Notes: a model not told the origin generated them from the letters alone. DNA of 64,000 nt from Verrucomicrobiales bacterium (GCA_029213025.1 JARGOZ010000010.1:20392-84391), one strand, 5' to 3'. Shown: positions 45,695 through 53,749, numbered from the stretch's first letter. Made by a program: numbers and translations.

Positions 45695-46084
45695 ATGAAA
45701 CGGAAAACCACGAAACGAGACAAACCGAAAACAGAATATATTGCTGAAACCGACACAGAATGCGCTGACGCGTTTGAACACCTTTACCGGAGTTACACAG
45801 CGGGCAATACCACCGGGAAAACGTTATATGTAACAGGGGACGGTTTTACGCTGCCGGACAGGATTCCGAAGCATGTCAGGCGGCGGGCGTGGCACAAATA
45901 CAGGGGCAATCACGATTTAATGCAGTCCTTCGCTCTCGGTTATTGGTGGCGGGCTATGGAGGCGACGGAGCGGTTCGAGATGGCGCGACTTTCAGCGAAT
46001 CTGGAAATCTGGCGCGCACTGTTTGCCGGTGGAATTTTCTACTTGCAAACGGGTTCAACTCATTTACAGATAAAGCCGCGTTAA
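45695..46084 (+). CDS. Hypothetical protein in accessory island
   Basis: I do not recognise this 129-residue protein. It is basic at the N-terminus (MKRKTTKRDKPKTEY) and otherwise helical with a hydrophobic stretch near residues 105-125 (LEIWRALFAGGIFYLQTG). The central part HVRRRAWHKYRGNHDLMQSFALGYWWRAMEATERF is aromatic-rich and amphipathic. No motif identifies a function. It is preceded by the 17-bp repeat and followed by a hairpin-rich non-coding segment. Confidence 0.5.
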   Translation: MKRKTTKRDKPKTEYIAETDTECADAFEHLYRSYTAGNTTGKTLYVTGDGFTLPDRIPKHVRRRAWHKYRGNHDLMQSFALGYWWRAMEATERFEMARLSANLEIWRALFAGGIFYLQTGSTHLQIKPR

Positions 46085-46160
46085 AAATCTCACTGGTAGT
46101 ATGCGGTGGGGTTCCGTCGGGCGAATGCGTCCTGACTTACGCCATTACTTTCGTTTTTGC

Positions 46161-46372
46161 CGGTTCCTTCGATAAAACCGGTGTCGGCCCGTGTCCCTTG
46201 CAAGCACGGGCCGGCTCTCCACTCTCCCGCTGGGGTCGTTACAGGCAGCAAGGCGGGAACCGGGGAACCTCTCTTTCGTAAGCTCCTACGTTCACAGGGC
46301 TGATAGGATGCTTGAACCCAGGAAACTCAACCAACGGCCCCGACGGCGCTTGCGCCCGGGGCCGTTTTCTTT
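46161..46372 (+). ncRNA. Hairpin-rich non-coding segment ending in an intrinsic terminator
   Basis: After the 129-residue gene, the segment 46085-46372 has no convincing ORF. It has CCGGTT/AACCGG (around 46161-46182), a perfect 8-bp stem GGCCCGTG/CACGGGCC (46186-46212, loop with palindromic CTTGCAAG), then a GC-rich stretch, and a long terminator hairpin ACGGCCCC/GGGGCCGT (46334-46365) followed by TTTCTTT. This could be an untranslated 3' part of the preceding mRNA or a separate small RNA. I cannot identify a known RNA family. Promoter is not seen. Confidence 0.35.
46334..46372 (+). terminator. Strong intrinsic terminator
   Basis: The 8-bp stem ACGGCCCC/GGGGCCGT with an inner GGCGC..GCGCC pairing and a T-rich tail (TTTTCTTT) is a textbook rho-independent terminator. 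It closes the transcript of the 45.7 kb gene or the hairpin segment. Confidence 0.85.
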
Positions 46373-46598
46373 CCTAGTTCTACACACAATATAAGTGGTA
46401 GTCTGGAAGGGGGTCCAGAAAACAGGCCTAACCGGTTCGGCAATCATTCCCGGTGTCCTGACCCTAAAACGCAGGGAAAAGCGCTCACACAGGCAGCCAC
46501 AGCGTCACAGACCTGATTCCGCGATCCATCTGGGGTTTCATCAAGAAAAAAAGAAAGATCCAAATAAACGCGAAGCGGAAAATCATTTTGAATGACAT

Positions 46599-46897
46599 CA
46601 TCGGTCCGACTCCGCGCCCAGTTCAGCCCGGAGGGGTTTTCATCGGTCCGACTCCCCCCCCCCTGTTTCATCGGTCCGACTCCGCGCCCAGGCAGCCCGA
46701 AGGGGTTTCATCGGTCCGACTCCGCGCCCAGGCAGCCCGCAAGGGGGTTCATCGGTCCAGCTCCGCGCCCAGGCAGCCCGCAAGGGGATGTCCTCCCCCC
46801 TAGGCCCTCGCCGATGAGAGTCCTCACGAAGTGACCGCCGGAGGCATCAAGCCCGACTCCGCGCCCTGTCAACCCGAAGGGGTTTCATCGGTCTGAC
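46599..46897. repeat. GC-rich tandem array, about 41-bp unit
   Basis: The sequence CATCGGTCCGACTCCGCG recurs at 46599, 46641, 46669, 46709 and 46750 (spacings 42, 28, 40, 41), with a further partial unit near 46851 and the opening CATCGGTC again at 46885. Each long unit ends with AGCCCGCAAGGGG or CCCGAAGGGG, a short stem closed by a GNRA-type loop. The second unit is shortened by a poly-C run. The array has no conserved ORF: apparent Pro-rich reading frames are a by-product of the repeats. It fills the gap between the terminator and the HTH gene. Confidence 0.85.
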
Positions 46898-47045
46898 AGG
46901 AACTATACCAATCGAAACAGATTTCTGTGATCAGTCTTCAGCATTCACAGACTTTTCCCTTTAGAGGCGCCGCCAAAAAACAACAAGCTTGACAAGTCAT
47001 GCACGTTACATTAACGGAATAAGACACAAAAGGAGTGAATTGGGC

Positions 47046-47156
47046 AAAATCCTGACACGCTCCGAAAATAGTTCATAAACACAGTAAAAAGTGCTTGATT
47101 TTTGGGTTCTTCACGTTAACCGTCTCTGACAAGTAAGAACCACGAAAATCCTGACA
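47046..47156 (+). promoter_or_regulatory. Repeated AAAATCCTGACA motif upstream of the HTH gene
   Basis: AAAATCCTGACA occurs at 47046-47057 and again at 47145-47156, directly touching the ATG of the HTH gene. The placement suggests an autoregulatory operator (inference). An SD-like AAAGGAG near 47029 has no convincing ORF behind it. Confidence 0.35.
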
Positions 47157-47429
47157 ATGACATCAAAAGTATCACGATTCCTGCAATTCCAGCGACAGCA
47201 GGCCGGAGTCCTACCCTGCAATCTTGCAGCGGCTTACCTGGGCGTTTCCAGACAGACACTCTATAAGCTCCGGAAAACCGGGAAGATAAAAACCATCGGA
47301 ACCGGGGGCGTTATTTACTACGGGATGAACTCACTGAATGACCGGAAATGGTACATGAGCGCCAAGAATCTGAAACGGCGGCATTCCATTGAATCGGCGC
47401 ATATCGATTTAGACGCTGGAGAACAGTAA
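47157..47429 (+). CDS. Helix-turn-helix (HTH_17/excisionase-like) protein
   Basis: This 90-residue protein has VLPCNLAAAYLGVSRQTLYKLRKTGKIKTIGTGGVIYYGMNSL, a winged MerR-like helix-turn-helix (residues about 18-60) with the V-S-R-Q-T-L-Y-K recognition helix. Such proteins are often excisionases or small regulators of mobile elements. The C-terminal part is basic. It is preceded by the AAAATCCTGACA repeats. No integrase is near, so a regulator is as likely as an excisionase. Confidence 0.7.
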   Translation: MTSKVSRFLQFQRQQAGVLPCNLAAAYLGVSRQTLYKLRKTGKIKTIGTGGVIYYGMNSLNDRKWYMSAKNLKRRHSIESAHIDLDAGEQ

Positions 47430-47460
47430 ACATTTCCAAATGGTCTGTTCATTCTAACAC

Positions 47461-47477
47461 TATATGTAATGTAAAAT
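47461..47477. repeat. 17-bp direct repeat, copy 2
   Basis: This is identical to 45670-45686 (TATATGTAATGTAAAAT), 1791 bp apart. The pair brackets the 129-residue gene, the hairpin segment, the 41-bp array and the HTH gene. Confidence 0.7.
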
Positions 47478-47585
47478 GCAGTGGTGCCGGTTTCAGTGAA
47501 TTATGAAAAATATAACCCGTAACCACTTAACTTTTAACTCCTTGCAGGTATATGAGCAGTGAAACCAGTCAAGGGAGAGATCCGA

Positions 47586-48278
47586 TTATTCGGAGGGTTC
47601 TTTGGCTGTCGGCGCGGAAGGTTGTTTTACTGGCAGTTCTGCTTCTTTTGGCTTCAGTTGGGATTTATCTGTCGTTTCTGCAGGTGCCCGTTGATCTCCG
47701 GGCAAACTTGCTTGTGATGGTTTTGATTGTTCTAATTTGTGCTCTTGTGGCATTTGTCGGGAATCGAAATATGGAGTCCATAGCTTTGAACAAATCAGCA
47801 AACCAAATCCAAGCATTAGCAGATAATTTCGAGAATTGTGATATAACAGTCCCTTGCGATGGGCTTCGTCCCGAAGTGCCTGCGCAGATTGAGATCGCGA
47901 CTCTTTTGAAGCTAATAACTGCCGAAGTTGATCGCGATTCTCCTTCTGTTGAGGTGATAACGATTCGGCAACGCTATCGACCGTCTTTAAACCCTCGCGG
48001 ATTGCCTTCGCGTCGGCGCGGGCGTGCAATTGTTCGTAGCTAATCGCCAGAGAAATGTAAATTGCGCTGATCCGACAAATACCAAGAAAGAAAGCTACGG
48101 CGAACGTTATAATTGCTGCAGCTTCAATCGTCGATGGGTTAACCCCTAGTTTTTCCGGATTATATGTTTGCGCAGTGTATGCGAACATCGCCCCAATAGA
48201 ACCTGTGAGGAAGTATTCAAATTTTTGCTGTGCGGCATGGGCGGCATCGTAAACAGCATCTGCCTTTTCATGTGACAT
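47586..48278 (-). CDS. Hypothetical membrane protein with C-terminal Pro/Lys-rich tail
   Basis: This 230-residue protein has hydrophobic helices at about 27-45, 52-75 (IEAAAIITFAVAFFLGICRISAIYISL) and 147-165 (YLLMLGFGLLICSKLW), with a charged coiled-coil-like part between (residues 80-140). The C-terminal 55 residues are polar and Lys/Pro-rich. I do not recognise the family. A plus-strand ORF overlapping it (47552-48043) was rejected. It may be part of a small island system. Confidence 0.6.
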   Translation of the reverse strand: MSHEKADAVYDAAHAAQQKFEYFLTGSIGAMFAYTAQTYNPEKLGVNPSTIEAAAIITFAVAFFLGICRISAIYISLAISYEQLHARADAKAIREGLKTVDSVAESLSPQQKENRDQLRQLLASKESRSQSAQALRDEAHRKGLLYHNSRNYLLMLGFGLLICSKLWTPYFDSRQMPQEHKLEQSKPSQASLPGDQRAPAETTDKSQLKPKEAELPVKQPSAPTAKEPSE

Positions 48279-48654
48279 AAATTATCGACTGTCTGATTGT
48301 CACATTCTTATATTCTCCAAACTGAACTCATGCAACCAAGGTTCCGCTTTTTCAGGATTGGGAAAATTTACTTCAAAGCAGAACAGTTTTAATCCTCAGA
48401 CTATTGACTAGGATACGGAAGCTCGGAAATTAACTTCGGTTTCGCCGCATAACATACCGATAGCAACCGATATCAGTTCATGTCTCGCCCCAGTCTGGAT
48501 CTGCGATATGAGAGATTTATGGAAAATGGAGAAAATTTGAGAAGTGAAACGGCGTCTTGTTCTGGTATAGTTTCCAATCTCGTCAGTAATATCGCCGTCA
48601 GGATCACCGATCCTAACTTCAAACCTCTGGCCGAAGCAAAAACCGACAAGGAGG

Positions 48655-48912
48655 TTAGGGCGCTGGTTCAGGAATATCGTCGGCACGATCTGCATACCCA
48701 ACAACCTCAAAAACAACACAATGGTCGCCAGGATGAAGGAAAGGCTCAAGATGATTCCGGAACTGTTGAGCACACTGAAAAAATTCTTTGGGTGCAATAT
48801 AAAGATCATCCCTAAATCTCCCTTTTGCGGGTTGACCATCCACATAAGCGTTTAATTGAGAGTAATCTTTAGTGGGATCAGCTTTCTTTAATTCGACATA
48901 AAACTGCTTCAT
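48655..48912 (-). CDS. Small hypothetical protein
   Basis: An 85-residue reading frame on the minus strand (MKQFYVELKKADPTKDYSQLNAYVDG...) has natural codon choice and a plausible ribosome site (GAAG about 5 nt before the ATG). It ends with DRADDIPEPAP. No family is recognised. It competes with a plus-strand ORF (48480-48815) over the same bases, so the call is tentative. It lies 15 bp after the IS1-like transposase remnant. Confidence 0.42.
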   Translation of the reverse strand: MKQFYVELKKADPTKDYSQLNAYVDGQPAKGRFRDDLYIAPKEFFQCAQQFRNHLEPFLHPGDHCVVFEVVGYADRADDIPEPAP

Positions 48913-48927
48913 ATATCTTCTTTAATT

Positions 48928-49779
48928 TTAATTCTCATCTGGATACTGAACGCCCTCTTTCTTGACCGCAGGGTTTCTCCCGCCACTCTCAGGGTCAAGA
49001 TACCACGGAGTTTTCGGCTCTTCCGGTTCCCATGTCAACCTTGGCTTCGGATCGGTTCCAAACTGCTTAGCGAACTCCGCTTCAAACGCCTCGTCTTCTT
49101 TCCGTTTCAGGTACCGGTCAGTCATATCAACAACGTCGTCTAATTTCCAGGCTTTGGCGATCACACCCAGTTTCTCAGCCGGGGTGCATTTCAACGACTC
49201 GTGCTTACGACACATGTTGTAGATGAAGATATGGAGACTCGTGGTCAACCGGTGGTTTTCCCAGTCTTTGGAATATGCCAGTGTCTTTCTCGCGGTCCTT
49301 TTGTTCCCCTGCCTCATCGTGAGGAAATACCGCTCAACATGGCTGGTAGTCGCGCTGGAAAGATCAGGCGCACCGGAAATTGCTTTCCGCTCAACCATCA
49401 GTAATTTATCTACACCGTATTTCATCCACTCATGGCCGGCTGACGTTCCGGTTTCTTTGCCGAATTTCTTTTCCTCGGTAACATGAGCCGCTCTATTGCC
49501 GAAAGCAGTCCGGATACTGGAGTGATAAGAACTCAAAGAATCGGTTGTGATCTGCACCTGCCCGTCAATCCGGTCGGCGATGTCAGAGACAAACGAATCA
49601 GCATGATGTTTCCTCCGCTTCCCAACGTGCCAGCTGACAATAGCTTTTGAATCCGCATCAAGAGCGGCCCAGAGCCAGCAATCCCCTTTCTTCGGGTCTA
49701 TCTGTTTCTCTTTCTTACTGAGTCGCTCCTTATGGGTATGGACATAGGACCACTGCTCATCCAGTTCCAGGCGGTTCAC
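48928..49779 (-). pseudogene. IS1-family transposase, InsB-like part, probably inactive
   Basis: The 283-residue frame (GTG start at 49779; the frame extends to 49851) has the IS1 InsB catalytic layout: ELDEQWSYV (first Asp), TDSLSSYHSSI (second Asp) and SHVERYF (Glu), plus WLWAALDADSKAIV. The matching N-terminal part is in another frame (open 49958-49827): a region like the IS1 InsA helix-turn-helix, but without the zinc-finger CxxC found in InsA. Joining the two needs a -1 shift in 49830-49851. The missing zinc finger and lack of an ATG suggest decay. The C-terminal 80 residues are longer than in classic IS1. Confidence 0.75.
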
Positions 49780-49958
49780 GTCGAGATCGACGAAATTCCG
49801 GTGGTGCCAGTCTTCGCAAGCCTCGCCTACCTCCTTGATAAACGGAGAAGATTAGGCTTTCCGATTTTCAGGATACGGCAGATTCCATTAATCGTGTTCC
49901 CCTCTACGAGGAGAGCGAGAATTAATGTGCGCTTTTCTTTTGATGTTGACTTTTGATA
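48928..49958 (-). mobile_element. Remnant of an IS1-like insertion sequence
   Basis: The span covers the InsB-like frame and the upstream InsA-like helix-turn-helix frame. Clear terminal inverted repeats and target-site duplications were not found by eye, so the edges are only approximate. It marks the region as mobile-element-derived. Confidence 0.55.
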
Positions 49959-50008
49959 TTATACATAAATATTAAAATAAAGCAAGAATAAATGTGTATT
50001 ATATCAAG

Positions 50009-50188
50009 ATGAGCAAAGAAACTACAGGTCATGGCGGTAAAAGAGATGGAGCGGGGCGGCCAAACGAAGGAAAGAAGCGATACCAGGTCAGCCTCACAGA
50101 AGAAATTGTGGATCGGGTGAAAGAGCGGGAATCAAATCTGTCCGGGTTGATTGACCAGTTGCTTAGGGAATGGCTTAAGGCCGGATAG
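50009..50188 (+). CDS. Small ribbon-helix-helix-like DNA-binding protein
   Basis: The ATG at 50009 gives 59 residues, MSKETTGHGGKRDGAGRPNEGKKRYQVSLTEEIVDRVKE followed by LSGLIDQLLREWLKAG. The pattern (basic Gly-rich N-terminus GGKRDGAGRP, a beta strand KRYQVSLT, then two helices) is like CopG/Arc-type regulators found in phage and plasmid genomes. It may be an antitoxin or small repressor. The start is preferred to the upstream ATG at 49994. Confidence 0.6.
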   Translation: MSKETTGHGGKRDGAGRPNEGKKRYQVSLTEEIVDRVKERESNLSGLIDQLLREWLKAG

Positions 50189-50237
50189 GGCCGACCTTAA
50201 GCACCGGATTTCCCAACTGCATACCGGATCACTCGCG

Positions 50238-50336
50238 TTAAGCGTCCACAATCATTGGAATCACCTTCCCGTCGATTGTCCTGAAAATCAGGCGCTTTCC
50301 GGGTGGTACGTCTTTATGCTTTTTAGCGTCACTCAT
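50238..50336 (-). CDS. Very small hypothetical protein (32 residues)
   Basis: This 32-residue frame starts with MSDAKKHKDVPPG and ends FRTIDGKVIPMIVDA. The C-terminal beta-rich segment looks like real protein, similar in style to short phage peptides that end in GRVVPI-type sequence, but evidence is thin and no ribosome site is clear. Confidence 0.3.
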   Translation of the reverse strand: MSDAKKHKDVPPGKRLIFRTIDGKVIPMIVDA

Positions 50337-50408
50337 TTTGTCAATAAGAGTTAAAATGATGCGCCATCGGAAATTCTGATGATTTCCTCTCCCTATCCGG
50401 TGATTTGT

Positions 50409-50975
50409 GCTACGTTTTTCACGGGTGTGAAGTAGCTCGGTGGGAGTCGCCAATGGCTGGCGCTTACCTTGACTTTGCCTGCCTCGTCAGTGTTATCAGC
50501 ACTGGCGGGGCCATTTCTTTACGGGCGACCTTGGACTTTCGAGCCGCCCGTTAATTTAATTCTTTTCTAATGATCATGTTATACGCTTGGTTGGTTGGGA
50601 AAAGTTAGATTAGGGAGGAATGAGCAATCACACAAATTACAAATCAATGTTCAAGTTTACATCCGATTGTGAGGAGCCTTTCGACTCCGTGAGTTCTAGT
50701 CTGCAAACTGGGAATTCACGGAGTCGTTTTGTTTCTCGCGGGCGTATCCAAGGCTGAGGGCGATCCTGCCCGCTGCGACTAATAAGGTTTTCATGACTTT
50801 CTACATTTATAGATTGAAATAATCTGAATAAATGCTTGAAACCTTAAGGATTTGACGTAATGATACTACGTGCGGTTCCTTTTGGAATGGCATTTATTTC
50901 AACTTAAGAAAGGGCTGCTCAAATCTGGCTGGATGGGAGCGGCTCTTTCTGTTTCCAGGCAGGGCCTTGCCCTGC
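50409..50975. other. Non-coding region with a cluster of stable hairpins
   Basis: No ORF of substance is present between 50337 and 51070. Perfect or near-perfect dyads are: GCTAC..GTAGC with inner TTCAC/GTGAA (50409-50436); CGCCA/TGGCG (50448-50462); an 11-bp stem with G.U pairs (50481-50511, then ATTTCTTT); ACGGGCG/CGCCCGT (50521-50551, then T-rich); a 14-bp stem GACTCCGTGAGTTC (50683-50725, then GTTTTG); GCGGGC/GCCCGC (50738-50773); a 14-bp stem at 50907-50950 (then GTTTCC); and GCAGGGC/GCCCTGC (50959-50975). Several look like terminators, others may be structured RNA. Their concentration is much higher than in the rest of the window. Confidence 0.6.
50683..50731 (+). terminator. Terminator-like hairpin
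   Basis: A 14-bp stem (GACTCCGTGAGTTC with its partner, one G.U pair) around a 15-nt loop, followed by GTTTTGTT, is terminator-like on the plus strand. No obvious upstream gene nearby on this strand needs it. Confidence 0.45.
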
Positions 50976-51070
50976 TCAAATGAGCGTAGCCGCACTTTAA
51001 AAAGTACGCAACAAAAAATTGCCCAAACCTTAACTATCGGCAATCCTAAATAAATGCAGGCAAACTACGC

Positions 51071-51235
51071 CTACTCTGAGTCCTTCTTGATGCGTTCGAG
51101 AGCCTCTTTGACTTCTTTGCTCTCTATGAGATCTGCTGCATCAACATCCCGGTCCTGACCGGTGGCGGAGTCTACAAGGTCTTTTCCTTCTGCATTAGCA
51201 TCGGAATCGCCCTTTCTTTCCTTTGGTTCTGTCAT
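51071..51235 (-). CDS. Small acidic hypothetical protein
   Basis: A 54-residue reading frame begins MTEPKERKGDSDANAEGKDLVDS, continues with DRDVDAADLIESKEVKEALER and ends with KKDSE. It is strongly charged with no hydrophobic core, and could be a flexible or helical peptide. The composition of the frame is protein-like and the region is otherwise empty. No function is recognised. Confidence 0.45.
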   Translation of the reverse strand: MTEPKERKGDSDANAEGKDLVDSATGQDRDVDAADLIESKEVKEALERIKKDSE

Positions 51236-51478
51236 TCTTGATCGGCATAGAATTATTAATGTCTACACATTAATATTAAGGACAAACGAATTAAAATTCA
51301 AAGCAAAACTGTTAACAAACTAAAATAAATTCAACAAAAGTCTGAGAAAATTCAACATAAATCTCTGAACCACTAGATTGAGAAACATTTTACTGCGAAT
51401 ATCGTGATGGATATAAATACCATAGTTCATTGAAACCGACACCAATGCAGTTTTAGAATTTCTGGTCAGCATATATAT
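51236..51478. other. AT-rich gap with imperfect A-rich repeats
   Basis: No gene is visible. The segment has an imperfect repeat AAATTCAACA near 51328 and 51349 (about 21 bp apart), and a weaker AAATTCAAAG just before. It is upstream of the small acidic gene on the minus strand and downstream of the VWA operon. Confidence 0.4.
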
Positions 51479-53749
51479 TTATACAGCTCCAACCGCTTTC
51501 CGGCCGATCCAAAACGCGGTTAACAAAACGATCAGAAGTCCAATCCAGGCCGGATGAGACCAGATCCGCAGGCGGCGCTCCATTGGTGACGGTTCCGGCA
51601 GTTTCTCAATTTTATCGAGGATCTGCGCAATATCCGGTTTCTCTATCAACGCGCCTCTGGTAATCCGGGCAATTTCTTCCATCACATCTTTTCGAGCAGG
51701 TTGTCCGACTCTTTCCCTGAGATTTCCCTGAACAGTGAATCCGGTTTCCAGCGTGCCTCCGTTTTCCGCACAGGTCATTGTGACCTGATATTCTCCGGGC
51801 TCGGTTGGCGAATAGGTGGCGGTGAACAGCCCCCATTGATCCGCCCCTCCTGTTTGAAAACGAATCGATTCGATCTTGCCGGATGGGGTTTTAATCTGAA
51901 CGACCACGTTGGCGTTTCGTAGCGGTTCGCCTCCTACACTCATGACGTTGGCGTTCATCGTTAAAATATCCCCGGTTTGAGGCCGGTCCGGCGAATAAAA
52001 AAGTCGCATCGTTTCTCCCTGCGACATATTTCGCTGATAAGCCATCCAGCGGGCGACCTGCCCCCAAAAACGGTAATGATATTTATCCTCCACTCCTTTT
52101 CGCCATCTCCACGCCCCGTCGGTCCCCATAAACAGAATTTTGCCTGTCCCGAAAGTCTTGGTAACGATGAGTGGAATCCGGCCATACCGGTTTGTTTCCG
52201 AAGAATGAGTCGCCAAAACTTCCGTTCCGGACTTGGCCCGGGAAACGCCGGCAAACCATTGGAAACCGGGCAGCGAGGCCCATATATCAGCATTTTCGCC
52301 ATCGGTATCTTCAAGGCGCGTTAACAAACTCCGCAGTCCAAGATCGGTGAGTTCAAACTGTCCAGGTGTGGGCGATCCCCATCCCCGGGGCTGAGCCTCG
52401 TCCAGAACCACTGGCAATAACTCTGCCAGCGGTGTCGACAACAGATCGTGTTGATTCCCCCGAAATCCCGGTAAAAAGACGAGCCCTCCGGCCTGATTCG
52501 CGACGTGGTCACGGAGCGCTTTACATTGATCCAGAGTAAGCTGTCGATTCTCCACTCCAACATCCCCCAGGAAAATAACGTCAAATTTTGTCAGTAACTC
52601 AGGCTCCGGGAATTCGTCCAGGTAACCACTTCCTGCACCCATCGCTTTCATATCAGGATGGTAGAGCAGGCAGTTGACCTCAACTCCCGGATCACGTTCG
52701 AGGGCGTTTCGGAGATAACGGTATTCCCAGCGCGGGAATGACTCGATGATCAGAACGCGAAGGCTTTCTTTGCGAATCGATATAGGAGCGGTCAATTCAT
52801 TGTTAGCATCGTCCCTCTCTGTTGTGGTGACCGGAATAGAAACCGTCACGTTGACATCTCCGGTAGCGACGGGTTTCCAGGAGAAAGAATCCTGAATGCG
52901 ACCCATCGCCGGGACGGTCACCTCTTTAGACAGTTTTTCTCCACTGTCAGTGGTCGCTTCCACGACTGCGGTGTAGTCGATCGGTAATGAACTGTTTATG
53001 CTGAAGGGAAGTCGGACCGGTTTTCCCACAATGGCGAAAGTAGGCACGTCAAAGGCGGTCATTTCGATATCGGGCAGCTTCGTATCGCTTCCAATCGGCA
53101 GAGCGAACACCGGGGTTCCTCTCATTCTCAGCCTCGTTGCGGCCCGGGCGGGTGGTTCTCCCATATTCCAGTCGCCGTCCGATAACAGAACAACGCCACG
53201 CAATCCCGGGTTTTGATCGAGTACATTATCCAATGCCTGGTCAAGATCCGTCGCGGATGCAGCCGGCGATGCACCTGACGTGAAACCTTCGAAAATCAGC
53301 CTCATTTTTCCATTGAGCCTTTCCCAGCCTTCCGGTTTTGCGATGGCCGCTGCGATTTCTTTTCGCTGACTGGGCGGATTGGAAGGGTTTTGTAAATCAA
53401 GTACATCCGCCGTGTCCATGCTGTTGGACTGGTCCCGCAGTATCGCCAGCACGGGTTTTTCTTCCGGCTCGAACACTTCCCGCCATTCCGGTTGATTAAT
53501 AGCCAGCGCTACGAGCCCCACGATCAGCACTCGTAACAATTCCAGAATGCCATAGTTTCGCGAATAGCCGCTCCTTTTCCACGTGAAGAAGCCGAGCACC
53601 AGAGCAGCCAAAACAATCCCTATCCCGAACACAACTGTGAGCGGAGTGGGCTGAAAAGTAAGTTCGCTGGAGGTCGGATTCAAATAAATCTGGGTAAAGT
53701 GAACGAAGAGCAGATGAACCGAATGACCCAACAGGGTACAGCCCTGCAT
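51479..53749 (-). CDS. VWA-domain-like membrane protein of a MoxR operon
   Basis: This 756-residue protein has two N-terminal membrane helices (VVFGIGIVLAALVLGFF and LRVLIVGLVALAIN), then a VWA-like domain with MIDAS-like RDQSNSMDT near 88-96 and DGDW, several Ig-like domains, a GATase1-like segment (FDVIFLGDVGVENRQ) and a C-terminal TM helix. The only ATG in frame lies inside a repeat copy at 53749; a TGA immediately precedes it, so the original N-terminus may have been different. It is the last gene of the MoxR-DUF58-BatA operon and probably a subunit of an envelope chaperone-like system. Confidence 0.8.
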   Translation of the reverse strand: MQGCTLLGHSVHLLFVHFTQIYLNPTSSELTFQPTPLTVVFGIGIVLAALVLGFFTWKRSGYSRNYGILELLRVLIVGLVALAINQPEWREVFEPEEKPVLAILRDQSNSMDTADVLDLQNPSNPPSQRKEIAAAIAKPEGWERLNGKMRLIFEGFTSGASPAASATDLDQALDNVLDQNPGLRGVVLLSDGDWNMGEPPARAATRLRMRGTPVFALPIGSDTKLPDIEMTAFDVPTFAIVGKPVRLPFSINSSLPIDYTAVVEATTDSGEKLSKEVTVPAMGRIQDSFSWKPVATGDVNVTVSIPVTTTERDDANNELTAPISIRKESLRVLIIESFPRWEYRYLRNALERDPGVEVNCLLYHPDMKAMGAGSGYLDEFPEPELLTKFDVIFLGDVGVENRQLTLDQCKALRDHVANQAGGLVFLPGFRGNQHDLLSTPLAELLPVVLDEAQPRGWGSPTPGQFELTDLGLRSLLTRLEDTDGENADIWASLPGFQWFAGVSRAKSGTEVLATHSSETNRYGRIPLIVTKTFGTGKILFMGTDGAWRWRKGVEDKYHYRFWGQVARWMAYQRNMSQGETMRLFYSPDRPQTGDILTMNANVMSVGGEPLRNANVVVQIKTPSGKIESIRFQTGGADQWGLFTATYSPTEPGEYQVTMTCAENGGTLETGFTVQGNLRERVGQPARKDVMEEIARITRGALIEKPDIAQILDKIEKLPEPSPMERRLRIWSHPAWIGLLIVLLTAFWIGRKAVGAV

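Noticed and set aside
45889..46281. Plus-strand ORF overlapping the 129-residue gene
   Set aside because: It is out of frame with the more plausible gene at 45695 and has no separate ribosome site.
46300..46345. tRNA-like sequence (GCTTGAACCC)
   Set aside because: No acceptor and anticodon arms can be formed around it.
46395..46595. Plus-strand 66-residue ORF before the tandem array
   Set aside because: No ribosome site, highly basic biased composition, and position right after a terminator.
46588..46834. Pro-rich ORFs across the tandem array
   Set aside because: The repeated peptide follows only from the DNA repeat.
46599..46897. Possible CRISPR array
   Set aside because: The units are tandem copies with no unique spacers, unequal lengths and no cas genes nearby.
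47552..48043. Plus-strand ORF of 163 residues
   Set aside because: It lies antisense to the 230-residue membrane protein gene, and the minus-strand product has better membrane-helix organisation and a longer ORF.
48480..48815. Plus-strand ORF of 111 residues
   Set aside because: It overlaps the minus-strand 85-residue gene; codon use and ribosome site favour the minus-strand frame, though not decisively.
50409..50975. Integron attC sites
   Set aside because: No consensus GTTRRRY/RYYYAAC pair was found flanking the small ORFs, and no integron integrase is present in the window.
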